DNA of 9,767 nucleotides from Clostridiales bacterium (GCA_003149835.1 QAMX01000065.1:1-9767), one strand, 5' to 3'. Positions 1 to 7,486 are shown, counted from the stretch's first letter. Program-made: numbers and translations. The notes: generated by a model not told the origin, from the sequence alone.

Positions 1-1
1 G

Positions 2-1060
2 GACGGCTGCGACCACGCCGATATCCTGCTCTCCTGCGCGCCGAAGCCCGTGCTCGTTCTCGCTGCCGAATACGATTTTTTCCCAAAAGAGGGGACAGAC
101 GAGACCGTCGCCGAGGCGCGGCGTTACTGGGAGCTGTGCGGCCGCGCCGAGGCCTTCGGGTGCTTCACCGACGCGGTTTTCCACTGCTATTCCGACGCGA
201 TGCAGCAGGAAGCGGCGCGGTTTTTCTCGCGCTGGCTGCTCGGAAAAGAATACGGCGGCAGCCTGCTTGTCCGGGCGGAGCCGGAGCGCAGTCTCTGTAC
301 CGAAAGCGGGCAGACGAGCGCGGAATACGCCGATTTTAAGCGCGCCGCCCAGCTTTACTGCGATTATGCGGCGGTTCTGCCCAGGCGCGGCGACGGCGAG
401 GCATGGCTCAACCGCGTTGTCCATCACAGCCGGCGGCCGGCGGCGCTGAATCTGCGGCCGTTGAGAGCTTCCGATCAGGTCGGAGAGACGCGCTGTACGC
501 GCTGGATGTGGCGCACACAGGAAGAAATGTTTGGCTACGGCCTGCTTCTGGCGCCGTGGGGACGGAAAACGGTTCCGCTGACGCTGGCGGTCTGGGACGG
601 CGGCACGAAGGCGACTGCCGATCATGCCGCATGGATTGACGAGCAGATCGCCGCGGGCCGGGGCGTGTTTGTCGTCGATTTGGCGGGGGAGGGGCAGACG
701 GAACCCTATCCGGTCGCGCCGAACGCTAAGCTCCTGCGCCGCTACGGGACGATGTACAAGCTCGCCTGCGACCTGCTGATGCTCGGCGACAGCCTGCCGG
801 CGCTGCGGATCTACGATCTGCTGAAAGCGCTCGACGCCGCGGAGGGTTTGCCCGAGTATGACGGAGGCGGCCTGAGCGTGTTTGGCTGCGGCCGCAGCGC
901 GCTGTACGCGCGTCTGGCCCGCCGGCTGGACCCGCGCATTCAGTCTCTGACCTGCGAGGGCGGGGTGGAGAGCTATTCGGCGTTTCTCGCCGAGGAGCCG
1001 TATGACGACGAAGACATCCTCGGCCACACGCTGCCGGGCATGCTCGCCTATTTCGATTGA
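2..1060 (+). CDS. Tandem alpha/beta-hydrolase, acetylxylan-esterase-like (5' partial)
   Basis: The reading frame is open from base 2, so the start lies upstream of the window; 352 residues are visible. The first residues look like the end of an alpha/beta-hydrolase domain. A strand reading APKPVLVLAAEYDFF carries the likely catalytic Asp (fragment residue 25), and VFHCYSD carries the likely catalytic His (residue 61). From about residue 170 a second hydrolase-like fold begins: PLTLAVWDGG, then VFVVDLAGEGQT, then VFGCGRSALYARLARRLDPRI, as in the acetylxylan esterase / prolyl-oligopeptidase-like group. Its nucleophile elbow reads G-C-G-R-S (295-299), with Gly where the nucleophile should be, so this second domain is probably not catalytic. 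It also ends at LPGMLAYFD, before the DLPDL...APRP segment and the final His I would expect. By family it would deacetylate or de-esterify a carbohydrate, but the substrate cannot be read here. A secretion signal cannot be judged because the N-terminus is missing. Confidence 0.75.
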   Translation, partial: DGCDHADILLSCAPKPVLVLAAEYDFFPKEGTDETVAEARRYWELCGRAEAFGCFTDAVFHCYSDAMQQEAARFFSRWLLGKEYGGSLLVRAEPERSLCTESGQTSAEYADFKRAAQLYCDYAAVLPRRGDGEAWLNRVVHHSRRPAALNLRPLRASDQVGETRCTRWMWRTQEEMFGYGLLLAPWGRKTVPLTLAVWDGGTKATADHAAWIDEQIAAGRGVFVVDLAGEGQTEPYPVAPNAKLLRRYGTMYKLACDLLMLGDSLPALRIYDLLKALDAAEGLPEYDGGGLSVFGCGRSALYARLARRLDPRIQSLTCEGGVESYSAFLAEEPYDDEDILGHTLPGMLAYFD

Positions 1061-1206
1061 GGCCGCCGTCCGGAAAAAAACGCTCTTTTTCTCCGGCGCA
1101 AGCGTTTTGCGCGCTCTTGCCGCGCGTCAGAAACCGAGCGACAATGCTTCGTTTTTAAGGGCGGAAGCCGAAGAAAACCGCCGTTTTGAATGGAATAAAC
1201 CCGAAA

Positions 1207-1239
1207 CAACCGGCCGCAACCATTGGTTGCGGCCGGTTG
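1207..1239. repeat. 33-bp palindrome upstream of the XRE regulator
   Basis: CAACCGGCCGCAACCA (1207-1222) and TGGTTGCGGCCGGTTG (1224-1239) are exact inverted copies around one central base, giving 16-bp arms with no mismatch. It sits 75 bp before the regulator's ATG. No T-run follows on the plus strand, so it is not a standard terminator. It could be an operator for the XRE protein, which would bind as a dimer, or one copy of a dispersed palindromic repeat. The structure is read directly from the sequence; the role is inference. Confidence 0.75.
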
Positions 1240-1301
1240 GAAAGCAAAGGTGGTGTTCATAGCCGCCGGTTTCTGATAGGATGTTCTCAAACGAAAGACT
1301 C

Positions 1302-1308
1302 GGAGGGA
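1302..1308 (+). promoter_or_regulatory. Shine-Dalgarno site fixing the XRE start
   Basis: GGAGGGA lies 6 bases before ATG 1315. The same frame stays open back to an ATG at 1186, but that start would put the palindrome inside the gene and has no such site. The protein from 1315 begins MNLEIAQRLQQLRKQ, as XRE regulators usually do. Confidence 0.85.
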
Positions 1309-1314
1309 GAGACC

Positions 1315-2028
1315 ATGAATCTTGAAATCGCACAGCGCTTGCAGCAGCTTCGCAAGCAGCACGGCTATTCGCAGGAGGGATTGGCTGAAAAGCTGGGGTT
1401 GAGCCGGCAGGCCGTGTCGAAATGGGAACGCGCCGAATCCTCGCCTGATACCGACAATCTCATTGAGCTTGCCAAGCTGTACGGCGTTTCGCTCGATGAG
1501 CTGTTGCTCGGAAGGAGCGCGGAGGAAGCAGAGGCGGCCTTGAATATGGAAGCCGGCGAAACGTCGCCGGAAGCGTATGCCTGCGGAGCCGCGCTCGCGA
1601 ACGGCGGTATACGGGCGTCCGGCGAACCGGAGGAAGCCGGAGCGCCGGAGACTGATAACGCGCCTCCGGACGGCGGCGCGAAGCCGGAATCGGACGGAAA
1701 AACCGAAAACCGCGCCAAACGGCCGGGCGGCGAAGCCCGCAAAAGGCGCTGGCACGAATTTCCGTATCCGGTTTTGACGCTGATCGGCTTTCTGATCTGG
1801 GGCTTCTGCGGCGGCTGGGCGGTGTCGTGGACGCTGTTCCTGACCGTTCCGCTGTATTATACATTGATTGAAGCGGTACAAAAGCGCAACGCCCATATTT
1901 TTTGTTATCCTGTGCTGGTGACGTTCGTCTTTTTTCTCTGCGGCATGCTGTGGGACGTCTGGCATCCGCTGTGGGTCTTGTTTCTGACGATCCCGCTCTA
2001 CTACGGCTTGATCGAAATTTTTCGCTGA
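1315..2028 (+). CDS. XRE-family regulator with C-terminal membrane domain
   Basis: This 237-residue protein has three parts. Residues about 5-61 are a Cro/C1-type helix-turn-helix: IAQRLQQLRKQ, then YSQEGLAEKLGLSRQAVSKWE with the typical SRQAVSKWE recognition helix, then LIELAKLYGVSLDELL. Residues about 67-140 are a low-complexity linker rich in Ala, Glu, Gly and Pro. Residues 142-237 are hydrophobic and contain two copies of one unit: YPVL... ending LFLTVPLYYTLIE at about 151-187, and YPVL... ending LFLTIPLYYGLIE at about 198-234. It is probably a DNA-binding protein tethered to the membrane, of a kind common in Clostridia, but its signal and targets are unknown. It converges on the ABC exporter operon and is separated from it by a hairpin, so it need not be that operon's regulator. 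The fold is near certain; the role is inferred. Confidence 0.92.
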   Translation: MNLEIAQRLQQLRKQHGYSQEGLAEKLGLSRQAVSKWERAESSPDTDNLIELAKLYGVSLDELLLGRSAEEAEAALNMEAGETSPEAYACGAALANGGIRASGEPEEAGAPETDNAPPDGGAKPESDGKTENRAKRPGGEARKRRWHEFPYPVLTLIGFLIWGFCGGWAVSWTLFLTVPLYYTLIEAVQKRNAHIFCYPVLVTFVFFLCGMLWDVWHPLWVLFLTIPLYYGLIEIFR

Positions 2029-2056
2029 ACCGTCCGGCGGAGGATCTGAAATCAAT

Positions 2057-2138
2057 ACGGCGCTGGGCGCGGAGAACATCACGTTTCTCTGCGCCCAGCG
2101 CCGTTGCCGCGAAGGCTGGGATTCAACCGGGCTTTTTT
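2057..2138. terminator. Convergent terminator region between regulator and exporter operon
   Basis: A 20-bp stem (2057-2076 with 2085-2104, one G.U pair, 8-base loop CATCACGT) lies between two convergent stop codons. A second, weaker stem follows at 2112-2119 with 2127-2134 (one mismatch), running into TTTTTT at 2133-2138. On the plus strand this second hairpin and T-run look like an intrinsic terminator for the regulator gene. The large GC-rich stem could stop transcription from both sides, although on the minus strand it is followed only by ATTGATTT. Confidence 0.75.
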
Positions 2139-2168
2139 CTGTAAGCGGATTGAAATCGAAACGCCGCC

Positions 2169-2948
2169 TTACGACCCCGTCGATTTGTAATGCCGCAGCC
2201 CAAACCGCCAGAAGGCGTAACAGGGGAGCAGAAACACAAAGCACGCCGCGGGCGACAGCGCGCAGAGCAGACTGTCGCTTTTTCCGCAGAGGAACAGAAA
2301 CGGGTAGTACTGCGCGCAGGCAAACGGCAGCACGCAGGTGAAAAAGGTCAGGATTCCTTTGCCGTAAATCGAGAGCGGGTATTTTCCGAGCTCGCGGCCG
2401 CCGTCGGTGAAGATGTTCATAAATTCCAGCCCTTCGAGCGTGAAAAAGCAGATCGAGGCGTAGATGATGAACAGCCCCGTAAAAAAGGCGACGCCGCCGG
2501 CGAGCATAAAGGCGAGCACAAGCACCCGCCCAACATTCCACGAGATACCTGAAACGCCGAGCGCATAGACAAGAATCGCCAATGCGGTGAACATCCGGCC
2601 GAGCTTGGAAAATTCGATCTGCGAGGCGACGATCTGAAAGATCTCGTTTCTCGGCCGCACCATGATGCGGTCGAAGCCGCCGTTTCCGATCAGCGACGAA
2701 AACGTGTCGAAGCCGCGAAAAAAGCACTCGGCGAACGCAAAAGAAAAATTGCTCGCCGCGTAGCAGATCAGCACCTCCTCATAGGTAAAGCCGCCGACCG
2801 CGCCGAAACGGCGCATCAGAAAATTGATCGACAGCAGCGTCGTAAACGCGAGGAGAAACTGCGTCAGCGTCGTCATCAAAAACGACGCCTTGTATTCCAT
2901 CATGCTTTTTAAACGCGCGGCGGCGTATTTGCCGTATAGCTTGAACAT
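2169..2948 (-). CDS. ABC-2 exporter permease (COG3694 / DUF990 type)
   Basis: A 259-residue integral membrane protein and the third gene of the exporter operon. It begins MFKLYGKYAAARLKSMMEYK, followed by several hydrophobic segments (about 24-45, 58-80, 115-160, 170-190 and 195-250). The segment NGGFDRIMVRPRNEIFQIVAS (about 89-109) is characteristic of the uncharacterised ABC-2 permease family PF06182. With the partner permease it should form the membrane channel driven by the ATPase two genes upstream. The start at 2948 has a good GAGAGGA ribosome site 7 bases before it, and the gap from the partner's stop is 18 bp. Substrate unknown; the family has been linked to export, but no cargo can be read from the sequence. 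Confidence 0.9.
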   Translation of the reverse strand: MFKLYGKYAAARLKSMMEYKASFLMTTLTQFLLAFTTLLSINFLMRRFGAVGGFTYEEVLICYAASNFSFAFAECFFRGFDTFSSLIGNGGFDRIMVRPRNEIFQIVASQIEFSKLGRMFTALAILVYALGVSGISWNVGRVLVLAFMLAGGVAFFTGLFIIYASICFFTLEGLEFMNIFTDGGRELGKYPLSIYGKGILTFFTCVLPFACAQYYPFLFLCGKSDSLLCALSPAACFVFLLPCYAFWRFGLRHYKSTGS

Positions 2949-2966
2949 ATCAGAATCCTCTCTTTC

Positions 2967-3770
2967 TCAGCCGCCCTGGACGACGACGCGGCGCAGCGCG
3001 CGGCGGTTCCAAGCGCTTCCGAGCGCGGTGAGAGCGACGAGCCAGAACGCCTGCAAGGCGATCGCTTGCGCCATCGCGCCGCCCGCCAGATCGCCTGAAT
3101 AGATGCGGAACGGCACGTTGGAAATCGACGCGAACGGCAGCCACGAGCAGATTTTATACAGCACAGGCGGGTAAAACGGCAGCGGCAGCAGCTGACCGGA
3201 GAAAAATTCGATCGTCACCATCGCAATCTGCGTAATACCGGCCGGCGACAGCGTATAGAACGTCGCGGTGTAAACCAGCATCGTCAGCGAGGTCAGCACC
3301 AGCACGCCCAGGAGCATCGTGACCGCAAACAGGCAGAAGGCGCCGAAGCTCGCGGGCAGAGACAGGCCGATCGGCTCCGGCAGCAGCGCGGCGACGAGCA
3401 GAATCGGCGCGAAGCGCAGCGTCGCCTTGGAAAAGCGCACCGCCAGCGTTTTGACATACCACATCCGATAGAGATTGACCGGCCGGCAGAGCTCGACGGC
3501 GACCGTGCCGGACTGGATGCCGTTTAAGATTTCGCGGTCGAAAAACCAGCTCATAAACAGCGCCAAAAACGCCTGTTCAAGCCAGATATAAGAGGCGACG
3601 GCCTTCATTTCCATGGGAAATTCGGCGCCGCCCTCCCGGTAAAAGGCGTAATAGACGAGGATAAAGATGAGGCCGAACGCGAGCTGCGTCGCGCAGCCGG
3701 CCGCGGCCGCGGCGCGGTATTGCAGGTCGTTTGTATAGCGGATTTTCATCAGTGAAAGATACGGTCTCAT
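2967..3770 (-). CDS. ABC-2 exporter permease (COG4587 type)
   Basis: A 267-residue membrane protein with about six hydrophobic segments: roughly 20-44, 57-76, 117-130, 138-172, 178-205 and 232-255. The cytoplasmic stretch GIQSGTVAVELCRPVNLYRMW (about 85-105) matches the matching loop in its partner (DRIMVRPRNE), as expected for paired ABC-2 half-channels. The ATG overlaps the ATPase stop codon (ATGA, 3767-3770), implying translational coupling. It probably heterodimerises with the next permease to form an exporter pore. The substrate is unknown. Confidence 0.9.
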   Translation of the reverse strand: MRPYLSLMKIRYTNDLQYRAAAAAGCATQLAFGLIFILVYYAFYREGGAEFPMEMKAVASYIWLEQAFLALFMSWFFDREILNGIQSGTVAVELCRPVNLYRMWYVKTLAVRFSKATLRFAPILLVAALLPEPIGLSLPASFGAFCLFAVTMLLGVLVLTSLTMLVYTATFYTLSPAGITQIAMVTIEFFSGQLLPLPFYPPVLYKICSWLPFASISNVPFRIYSGDLAGGAMAQAIALQAFWLVALTALGSAWNRRALRRVVVQGG

Positions 3771-4741
3771 AGGCGCATGTCCTCGTACAGCGAGACGACC
3801 ATGTCGTCCACGCTCGTCTCGTTGACCGAGAGATCGGTGATTGTCATACAGTCGGATAACAGCCGGATCGCCTCGGGGAGCGGGAAGCGCGCGCTGTCAA
3901 AAGCGACCTCGACGCGCCCGGGCTGCGACGAAACCGCCGTGAAGCCGTCAGGCAGAGCGGGCTGCGCTCCGGAATAGTAGGCGACGAGGCTCTTGACGCG
4001 GATATACTGCTTTTTGACGTCGTCTAAGCGCCCGTCGAGAAGGAGCCGGCCTCTGCCGATCAGCAGGATGCGCTCGGTCAGCGCGTCGATATCCTGCATG
4101 TCGTGGGTGGTGAGGATGACGGTCGTGCCGCGCTCAACGTTAATTTTCTTGATAAAAGCGCGCACCGCGAGCTTGGAAACCGCGTCGAGCCCGATCGTCG
4201 GCTCATCCAGAAACAGCGTTTTCGGCCGGTGCAGCAGCGCGGCGGCGATTTCGCAGCGCATCCGCTGGCCGAGCGAGAGCTGCCGTGTCGGCGTTTTCAA
4301 AAGCTCGTCCAGCTCCAAAATCCGCGCCAGCTCGGCGAGGCTTTCGGCGGCGGCGCTCTTTTTCATGCCGTAAATGTCGCCGATCAGCGCCAGCGAATCG
4401 CCGACGGGGATGTCCCACCAGAGCTGGGAGCGCTGCCCGAAAACGACGCCGATCTCGGCGACGTGCGCGAGCCTGTCCTTCCACGGCGTGCGGCCGTTGA
4501 TGACGCAGCTGCCGCCGTCGGGCGTCAGAATGCCGCACATGATTTTAATCGTCGTGCTTTTGCCCGCTCCGTTCGGGCCGATGTACCCGACCATCTCGCC
4601 GTCTCCGATGGAAAAGGAGATGTCGGTGAGCGCGGGGATCACGGTCGCCTCGCGGCGAAAAAGCGCCTTGAAGGCGTTGGAAAAGCCGGCCTCCCGCCGG
4701 TAAACGCGAAAGCTTTTGGAAATGCTCGACAGTGCGATCAT
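3767..4741 (-). CDS. ABC-2 exporter ATP-binding protein (COG4586 type)
   Basis: A 324-residue ABC ATPase and the first gene of the operon. It shows all the core motifs: Walker A GPNGAGKST (55-63), Q-loop Gln103 in FGQRSQLWWD, signature LSLGQ (155-159), Walker B LFLDEP (176-181), D-loop GLD (184-186) and H-loop His213 in TTHDM. The long N-terminal lead (about residues 1-50, with FRVYRREAGFSNAFKALFRRE) and the FGQRSQLWWD sequence are typical of the COG4586 branch that pairs with COG4587 and COG3694 permeases. A C-terminal extension of about 80 residues follows the catalytic core. It energises transport by the two permeases at the cytoplasmic face of the membrane. The ATG at 4741 is preceded by GGAGGG at 7 bases. 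The direction is probably export; the substrate is unknown. Confidence 0.96.
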   Translation of the reverse strand: MIALSSISKSFRVYRREAGFSNAFKALFRREATVIPALTDISFSIGDGEMVGYIGPNGAGKSTTIKIMCGILTPDGGSCVINGRTPWKDRLAHVAEIGVVFGQRSQLWWDIPVGDSLALIGDIYGMKKSAAAESLAELARILELDELLKTPTRQLSLGQRMRCEIAAALLHRPKTLFLDEPTIGLDAVSKLAVRAFIKKINVERGTTVILTTHDMQDIDALTERILLIGRGRLLLDGRLDDVKKQYIRVKSLVAYYSGAQPALPDGFTAVSSQPGRVEVAFDSARFPLPEAIRLLSDCMTITDLSVNETSVDDMVVSLYEDMRL

Positions 4742-4794
4742 GAGAAACCCTCCGTTTCTTTTCCTGTTAGCCGCGGTAAAAGACGAGGAAATTT

Positions 4795-4823
4795 ATTATA
4801 GCATCAAAAGCGACAACGATCAA
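4795..4823 (-). promoter_or_regulatory. Sigma-A promoter of the ABC exporter operon
   Basis: Read on the minus strand, TTGATC (4823-4818), a 17-base spacer and a perfect TATAAT (4800-4795) form a strong housekeeping promoter. Transcription should start near 4788, giving a leader of about 45 bases before the ATPase ATG. Confidence 0.85.
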
Positions 4824-5103
4824 GTAATTCTGTAAAATTTCTCCCACCCTCGCCGTGCGTTTCGGGAAAGTGGCGGCTTTTTATATACAGAGGCTGTACA
4901 GGGCGAGCGGGATGACAGCCGTTGAGCGCTTTTGGGAATAAACAGAGAACGGCTGTGAAAAGATAAACGGAAACAACTGTATAAGGCAAAATCAGTTCAA
5001 CAGGGCAAAGCGAAAACGGGGGAATCGGAAGAAAATATCAGCGTTCTTCTGTTTTCTACGATTTTGGTCCCTTTATCCGGTCTTTATTATGTGATGTTGA
5101 TAC
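4824..5103. other. Divergent intergenic region without a gene
   Basis: About 280 bases between the two outward promoters hold no ORF with a credible start or composition. The visible structure is an inverted repeat, ACAGCCGTT (4915-4923) and AACGGCTGT (4948-4956), separated by 24 bases, and a small CTGTACAG palindrome at 4894-4901. The part after about 5040 is clearly more AT-rich than the genes. It could hold regulator sites for either operon, but I recognise no RNA family or riboswitch. Confidence 0.45.
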
Positions 5104-5132
5104 TTGCCGAATCGAGAATTTTGTGGTATCAT
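5104..5132 (+). promoter_or_regulatory. Extended -10 promoter of the TSCPD-asnS unit
   Basis: TTGCCG (5104-5109), a 17-base spacer and TATCAT (5127-5132) are preceded by TG one base upstream of the -10, an extended -10 arrangement. Transcription would start near 5139, about 40 bases before the TSCPD gene's ATG. Confidence 0.75.
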
Positions 5133-5178
5133 TATATGAAAATCAGTTATTAGAAACTGGCCGAAAGGGGGATGAGTC

Positions 5179-5439
5179 ATGCAGTACACATATGTGCCGC
5201 AGGGCGTTTGCTCGCGCGAGATGCGGGTCGAAGTGAAGGACGGCGTTGTCGCTTCCGTCCGGATCGACGGCGGCTGCAGCGGGAATATTCAGGCGCTCTG
5301 CCGCCTCGTCGAGGGTCTCGACGCGGAGACGGCGATTGAAAAGATCAGCGGCATCCGCTGCGGCTTTAAAAATACGAGCTGTCCCGACCAGCTTTCGCGG
5401 GCGCTCCGAAAGGCCATGGAAGCGGAGCGGGACAAATAA
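5179..5439 (+). CDS. TSCPD-domain protein (TIGR03905 type)
   Basis: A small 86-residue protein with the architecture of stand-alone TSCPD proteins common in Clostridia. It has a beta-rich start (MQYTYVPQGVCSREMRVEV), a GGCSGN turn (31-36), then GIRCG (58-62) and the defining TSCPD-like TSCPDQL (66-72). Cysteines 11, 33, 41, 61 and 68 are spaced as if some could bind metal. The domain also occurs attached to some ribonucleotide reductases, but the stand-alone protein has no settled function. AAGGGGG (5165-5171), 7 bases before ATG 5179, fixes the start. It leads the unit, and asnS follows after 22 bases, so the two are probably co-transcribed. Confidence 0.9.
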   Translation: MQYTYVPQGVCSREMRVEVKDGVVASVRIDGGCSGNIQALCRLVEGLDAETAIEKISGIRCGFKNTSCPDQLSRALRKAMEAERDK

Positions 5440-5461
5440 ACAATAAAGGCATGATGAAAAA

Positions 5462-6856
5462 ATGAAAAAAACTTCGATCAGTGAAATATACAAATCGCCC
5501 GCGGCCTTCGCGGACGCGGAGCTGTGTCTGGCCGGCTGGGTGCGGACCGTGCGCGCCTCAAACGCGTTCGGCTTTATTGAGTTGAACGACGGGAGCTGTT
5601 TCAAGGGGATTCAGATCGTCATGGAGGCGGCCGAACTGCCGAACTATGCGGAGGCGGCGAAAATCAACGTCGGCGCGGCGATTGTCGTGACCGGCCGGCT
5701 CGCGCTGACGCCGGACGCGCCGCAGCCCTTTGAGCTGAAAGCGCGTGAGCTGGCGATTGAGGGCGCTTCGTCGCCGGATTATCCGCTTCAAAAGAAAAAG
5801 CATTCGATGGAATACCTTCGTACCATCGCGCACCTGCGCGCGCGGACGAATACGTTCAGCGCCGCGTTCCGCGTGCGCAGCGAAGCGGCCTTTGCGATTC
5901 ACCAGTTTTTCAACGACCGCGGCTTTGTTTACGTCCACACGCCGATCATCACCGGCAGCGACTGCGAGGGCGCGGGCGAGATGTTCCGCGTCACGACGCT
6001 TGACCTCGACGAACCGCCGCGTACGGAGCAGGGGGCGGTCGATTTCAGCGAGGACTTTTTCGGTCACTCGGCCTCTCTGACCGTTTCCGGTCAGCTCGAA
6101 GGCGAGACCATGGCCATGGCTTTCGGCAAGATCTATACCTTCGGGCCGACCTTCCGGGCCGAGCACTCCAACACTCTGCGCCATGCGGCCGAGTTCTGGA
6201 TGATCGAGCCGGAAATCGCCTTTGCCGACCTGAACGACAATATGGCGCTCGCCGACGACATGCTGCGCTTCGTCGTCAGCCATCTGCTGAAAAAATGCGG
6301 TCAGGAGCTGGAATTCTTTAACAAATTCTATGATAAGGGGCTGTTGGAGCGCCTTGAAAAGCTGGTCGCCACGCCGTCGGTTCACCTGACCTATACCGAG
6401 GCGATCAAAGTTCTCGAAACGCAGAAAGACCGCTTTGAATACCCTGTATACTGGGGCTGCGACCTGCAAACCGAGCACGAGCGCTATCTCTCCGAGGAAT
6501 ACGCGAAGGGCCCTCTCTTTGTGACCGACTATCCCAAAGAGATCAAGTCTTTCTATATGCGCCAGAACGACGACGGCAAGACCGTCGCCGCGATGGATAT
6601 GCTCGTGCCGGGCATCGGCGAGATTATCGGCGGCAGCCAGAGAGAGGAACGGCTCGAACTCCTGCAAAAGCGCATGGAGGAGCTCGGCCTCGACGAAAAA
6701 GACTATTGGTGGTACTTAGACCTCCGGCGCTACGGCGGAACGCGCCACGCCGGCTACGGCCTCGGTTTTGAGCGCCTGATCATGTATGTGACCGGGATTC
6801 CCAACATCCGCGACGTCATTCCCTATCCCCGCACGGTTGGGAACGCTGAGTTTTAA
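5462..6856 (+). CDS. asnS: Asparaginyl-tRNA synthetase
   Basis: A 464-residue class II aminoacyl-tRNA synthetase of normal length that attaches asparagine to tRNA-Asn in the cytoplasm. Residues about 20-105 form the OB-fold anticodon-binding domain ([23 protein letters not shown]). The catalytic domain then shows the motif 1 region ([23 protein letters not shown], 153-175), motif 2 ([25 protein letters not shown], 227-251) and motif 3 ([15 protein letters not shown], 431-445). [13 protein letters not shown] and the [11 protein letters not shown] loop favour AsnRS over AspRS. The start is ATG 5462. The nearest AAAGG (5445-5449) is 12 bases upstream, a little far, and a 4-codon reading frame (ATGATGAAAAAATGA, 5451-5465) overlaps the start. 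No terminator separates it from the next gene, 37 bases downstream. Confidence 0.98.
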   Translation: MKKTSISEIYKSPAAFADAELCLAGWVRTVRASNAFGFIELNDGSCFKGIQIVMEAAELPNYAEAAKINVGAAIVVTGRLALTPDAPQPFELKARELAIEGASSPDYPLQKKKHSMEYLRTIAHLRARTNTFSAAFRVRSEAAFAIHQFFNDRGFVYVHTPIITGSDCEGAGEMFRVTTLDLDEPPRTEQGAVDFSEDFFGHSASLTVSGQLEGETMAMAFGKIYTFGPTFRAEHSNTLRHAAEFWMIEPEIAFADLNDNMALADDMLRFVVSHLLKKCGQELEFFNKFYDKGLLERLEKLVATPSVHLTYTEAIKVLETQKDRFEYPVYWGCDLQTEHERYLSEEYAKGPLFVTDYPKEIKSFYMRQNDDGKTVAAMDMLVPGIGEIIGGSQREERLELLQKRMEELGLDEKDYWWYLDLRRYGGTRHAGYGLGFERLIMYVTGIPNIRDVIPYPRTVGNAEF

Positions 6857-6893
6857 CCGATGAATCGAATCTGAAAGAAAGAGGGAATTTACA

Positions 6894-7457
6894 ATGACGA
6901 AAAATAATCGGCTGTATGATTTTGTGCTGACGGCGATTTTGTCGGCGCTGATTGTGATGATGACGATCATTCCCTATACGGGATACATATCGTATGGCGG
7001 CGTTATTGAAATCACTACGCTGCACATTGTCGTCATTGTCGGAGCGGTATTTCTTGGCTGGCAGTACGGCGCGGTGCTGGGATGCGTGTGGGGTGTGACC
7101 TGCCTCCTCCGCGCGCTGACGAACCCCCTGTGGGCGGCTTTCCTGAACCCGCTGGTTTCACTGGTGCCGCGCATCATCGTCGGCATTGTCGCCGCCGCGG
7201 TTTTCCGCGGGCTGAACAAAACCCGCTTGAACAAATACGTCTGCATCGTCGTCGCGGCCATTGCGGCGACGCTGACGAATACGCTGCTGGTGCTCTCGGC
7301 GCTGGCGGTTTTCGGAGACAGCATCAACGGTTTCTTTGAGCTGTTCAAAACCGTTTATCTGACGATTATCGGTACCAACGGACTGATCGAGCTCGGCGCA
7401 GCCGTCGTTTTAGTGCCGGTGATTTATTTTGCGCTCTGCAAAGTCAAACGGGCCTGA
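6894..7457 (+). CDS. ECF transporter S component (substrate unknown)
   Basis: A 187-residue, strongly hydrophobic protein with about six membrane segments. The first helix carries AILSA (14-18), the Ala-x3-Ala pattern that S components use to dock on EcfT. The segments HIVVIVGAVFLGWQYGAVLGCVWGVTCLLRAL (about 44-75) and FLNPLVSLVPRIIVG (83-97) resemble the PF12822 family of vitamin-type S components, which includes pantothenate and folate transporters. It would bind and deliver a vitamin or related nutrient to a shared EcfA/EcfA'/EcfT motor, which is not in this window, so it is probably a group II (shared-motor) S component. GAGGGAA precedes ATG 6894 by 6 bases. Which vitamin it binds cannot be read; pantothenate is only one candidate. 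Confidence 0.85.
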   Translation: MTKNNRLYDFVLTAILSALIVMMTIIPYTGYISYGGVIEITTLHIVVIVGAVFLGWQYGAVLGCVWGVTCLLRALTNPLWAAFLNPLVSLVPRIIVGIVAAAVFRGLNKTRLNKYVCIVVAAIAATLTNTLLVLSALAVFGDSINGFFELFKTVYLTIIGTNGLIELGAAVVLVPVIYFALCKVKRA

Positions 7458-7486
7458 TGGGATTGGAACTTATTGAACAAGAATAG

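Larger units (their letters stand above)
1061..1314. other. Intergenic region with weak hairpins and a palindrome
   Basis: These 254 bases hold no convincing gene. Just after the hydrolase stop, CCGG plus an A-run (1070-1080) can pair imperfectly with a T-run plus CCGG (1086-1096). GCGCAA/TTGCGC forms another short hairpin at about 1096-1112. Either could be a weak terminator for the hydrolase gene, but neither is followed by a T-tract. The 33-bp palindrome at 1207-1239 is listed separately. I could not identify a convincing promoter for the regulator downstream. Confidence 0.4.

Noticed and set aside
1061..1130. Frameshift restoring the end of the hydrolase
   Set aside because: None of the three frames after the stop gives the expected DLPDL...APRP-like sequence, so a single indel does not explain the early end.
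1186..1314. Upstream ATG extension of the XRE regulator
   Set aside because: It would place the palindrome inside the gene and lacks a ribosome site; ATG 1315 has GGAGGGA at good spacing and matches family N-termini.
1048..2727. 559-codon minus-strand open frame across the regulator and permease genes
   Set aside because: It runs antisense to the XRE gene and in another frame over the permease, is very Arg-rich, matches no family I know, and is the kind of open frame expected opposite GC-rich genes.
4804..4989. 61-codon minus-strand frame in the divergent gap
   Set aside because: It overlaps the exporter promoter, has no ribosome site, and its translation looks random.
5558..6667. 369-codon open frame antisense to asnS
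   Set aside because: It lies wholly inside the clear asnS coding region and looks like a codon-bias shadow.
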